Part shown: positions 5,941 to 6,092 of the stretch, piece by piece | Numbering within the stretch: the stretch's first letter is position 1 | Layout: every line of letters starts with the position of its first letter | Assembly: GCA_027063105.1 (NCBI GenBank) | Contig: JAMOSL010000145.1 | Span: forward strand, 1 to 6,092 | Source: Campylobacteraceae bacterium | GTDB lineage: Bacteria; Campylobacterota; Campylobacteria; Campylobacterales; Sulfurovaceae | Direction of reading: 5' to 3' | DNA: 6,092 bases | The notes under the pieces: generated by a model | Told to the model about the DNA's origin: nothing | What the model saw: only the letters and a program-made list of their open reading frames with translations | The model's database searches: none | Made by a program: the position numbers and the translations under genes

Positions 5941-6092
5941 TTAATTCTTATTTATAAATGGACAAATCAAAATTTTATTGTCCATACTTTTTTTATCTGT
6001 TAACGGTGAAATTTCTACAAATGAGCTACTTATCATCTCTTTTATACCTCTTGATATGATATAGTCTTTTAAAGAGCTTCTACTAACTTCTA
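5941..6092 (-). CDS. C-terminal end of an unidentified protein, cut by window edge
   Basis: On the minus strand one frame stays open from the window edge for 49 codons to a TAA at 5941-5943. The residues run EVSRSSLKDYIISRGIKEMI, then SSSFVEISPLTDKKSMDNK, then ILICPFINKN. The other minus-strand frames and the plus strand are broken by stops in this stretch, and an open run this long is uncommon in DNA this AT-rich, so I take it as the tail of a real gene. It ends 21 bp before ccoG, close enough for one operon. I do not recognise the protein. By eye, the LKDYIISRGIKEMISSSFVE stretch faintly resembles the L..RG..E.I..SF region of phenylalanyl-tRNA synthetase beta chains, but that enzyme continues for hundreds of residues after this point, so an intact PheT is excluded. 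A helix-turn-helix-like reading (VSRSSLKDYIISRGI) is equally possible. No function is assigned. Confidence 0.6.
   Translation of the reverse strand, partial: EVSRSSLKDYIISRGIKEMISSSFVEISPLTDKKSMDNKILICPFINKN
5951..5956 (-). promoter_or_regulatory. Possible -10 element for ccoG
   Basis: The minus strand reads TATAAA 31 bases before the ccoG ATG, which would give a leader of about 25 bases. It lies inside the last codons of the upstream gene and just downstream of the inverted repeat at 5958-5985. It is a single hexamer match in AT-rich DNA, so confidence is low; ccoG may simply be read from an upstream promoter. Confidence 0.25.
5958..5985. repeat. Inverted repeat upstream of ccoG
   Basis: A perfect 8-bp inverted repeat: ATGGACAA (5958-5965) and TTGTCCAT (5978-5985) with a 12-base AT-only-but-one spacer that itself contains AAAATTTT. 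It lies within the last 15 codons of the upstream gene, 38-66 bases before the ccoG start. It could be an operator over the -35 region of a ccoG promoter, a hairpin that attenuates or processes the transcript, or chance. On the minus strand it is followed by TTATAAATAAG, which is not a proper terminator U tract. Confidence 0.4.

Noticed and set aside
5958..6059. A short plus-strand frame starting ATGGACAAATCA near the right edge (33 codons)
   Set aside because: No Shine-Dalgarno sequence, low-complexity hydrophobic translation, and the minus-strand frame through the same bases ends neatly before ccoG.

Overview
The window is AT-rich (around 30% G+C by eye) and tightly packed. It carries five recognisable protein genes plus the 3' end of a sixth, with no gene-free stretch longer than about 100 bases. 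Codon and base composition, the style of the CcoG and TopA proteins, and the mix of respiratory-chain assembly and flavoprotein genes fit a Campylobacterota (Epsilonproteobacteria) chromosome, perhaps Arcobacter-like or Sulfurimonas-like. The genus is inference. There are no RNA genes, insertion sequences, CRISPR arrays, prophage or plasmid functions, and no sign of recent transfer.

Layout, left to right. Positions 1-482 (minus) hold the N-terminal 160 codons of a biosynthetic or catabolic threonine ammonia-lyase (ilvA), cut by the window edge. A 56-bp divergent promoter region separates it from a small CoA-binding (YccU-type) protein gene at 539-964 (plus). That gene converges on topA (987-3179, minus), and a short hairpin fills the gap between the two stop codons. 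Upstream of topA is a 103-bp intergenic region with an extended -10 promoter and two inverted repeats. Next come a sulfide:quinone-oxidoreductase-like flavoprotein gene (3283-4455, minus) and ccoG (4468-5919, minus), 12 bp apart and almost certainly co-transcribed as ccoG then flavoprotein. At the right edge, 5941-6092 (minus) is the last 49 codons of an unrecognised gene that ends 21 bp before ccoG.

How the genes work together: CcoG is a membrane iron-sulfur protein that helps assemble the copper centre of cbb3 cytochrome oxidase, the usual terminal oxidase of microaerobic Campylobacterota. The flavoprotein behind it looks like a membrane-peripheral quinone-linked dehydrogenase. It keeps two of the three classical SQR cysteines and has Arg where the middle one should be, so it is probably not an ordinary sulfide oxidase. 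A link between it and CcoG, such as electron supply, is an attractive but untested idea. TopA is a housekeeping topoisomerase that appears to have its own promoter. IlvA and the CoA-binding protein are separate metabolic genes read from a shared divergent promoter.

Most of the window is ordinary core genome. I found no convincing undescribed system. The points most worth a second look are the altered SQR-like active site, the ccoG-flavoprotein pairing, the inverted repeat upstream of ccoG, and the unidentified gene tail at the right edge.
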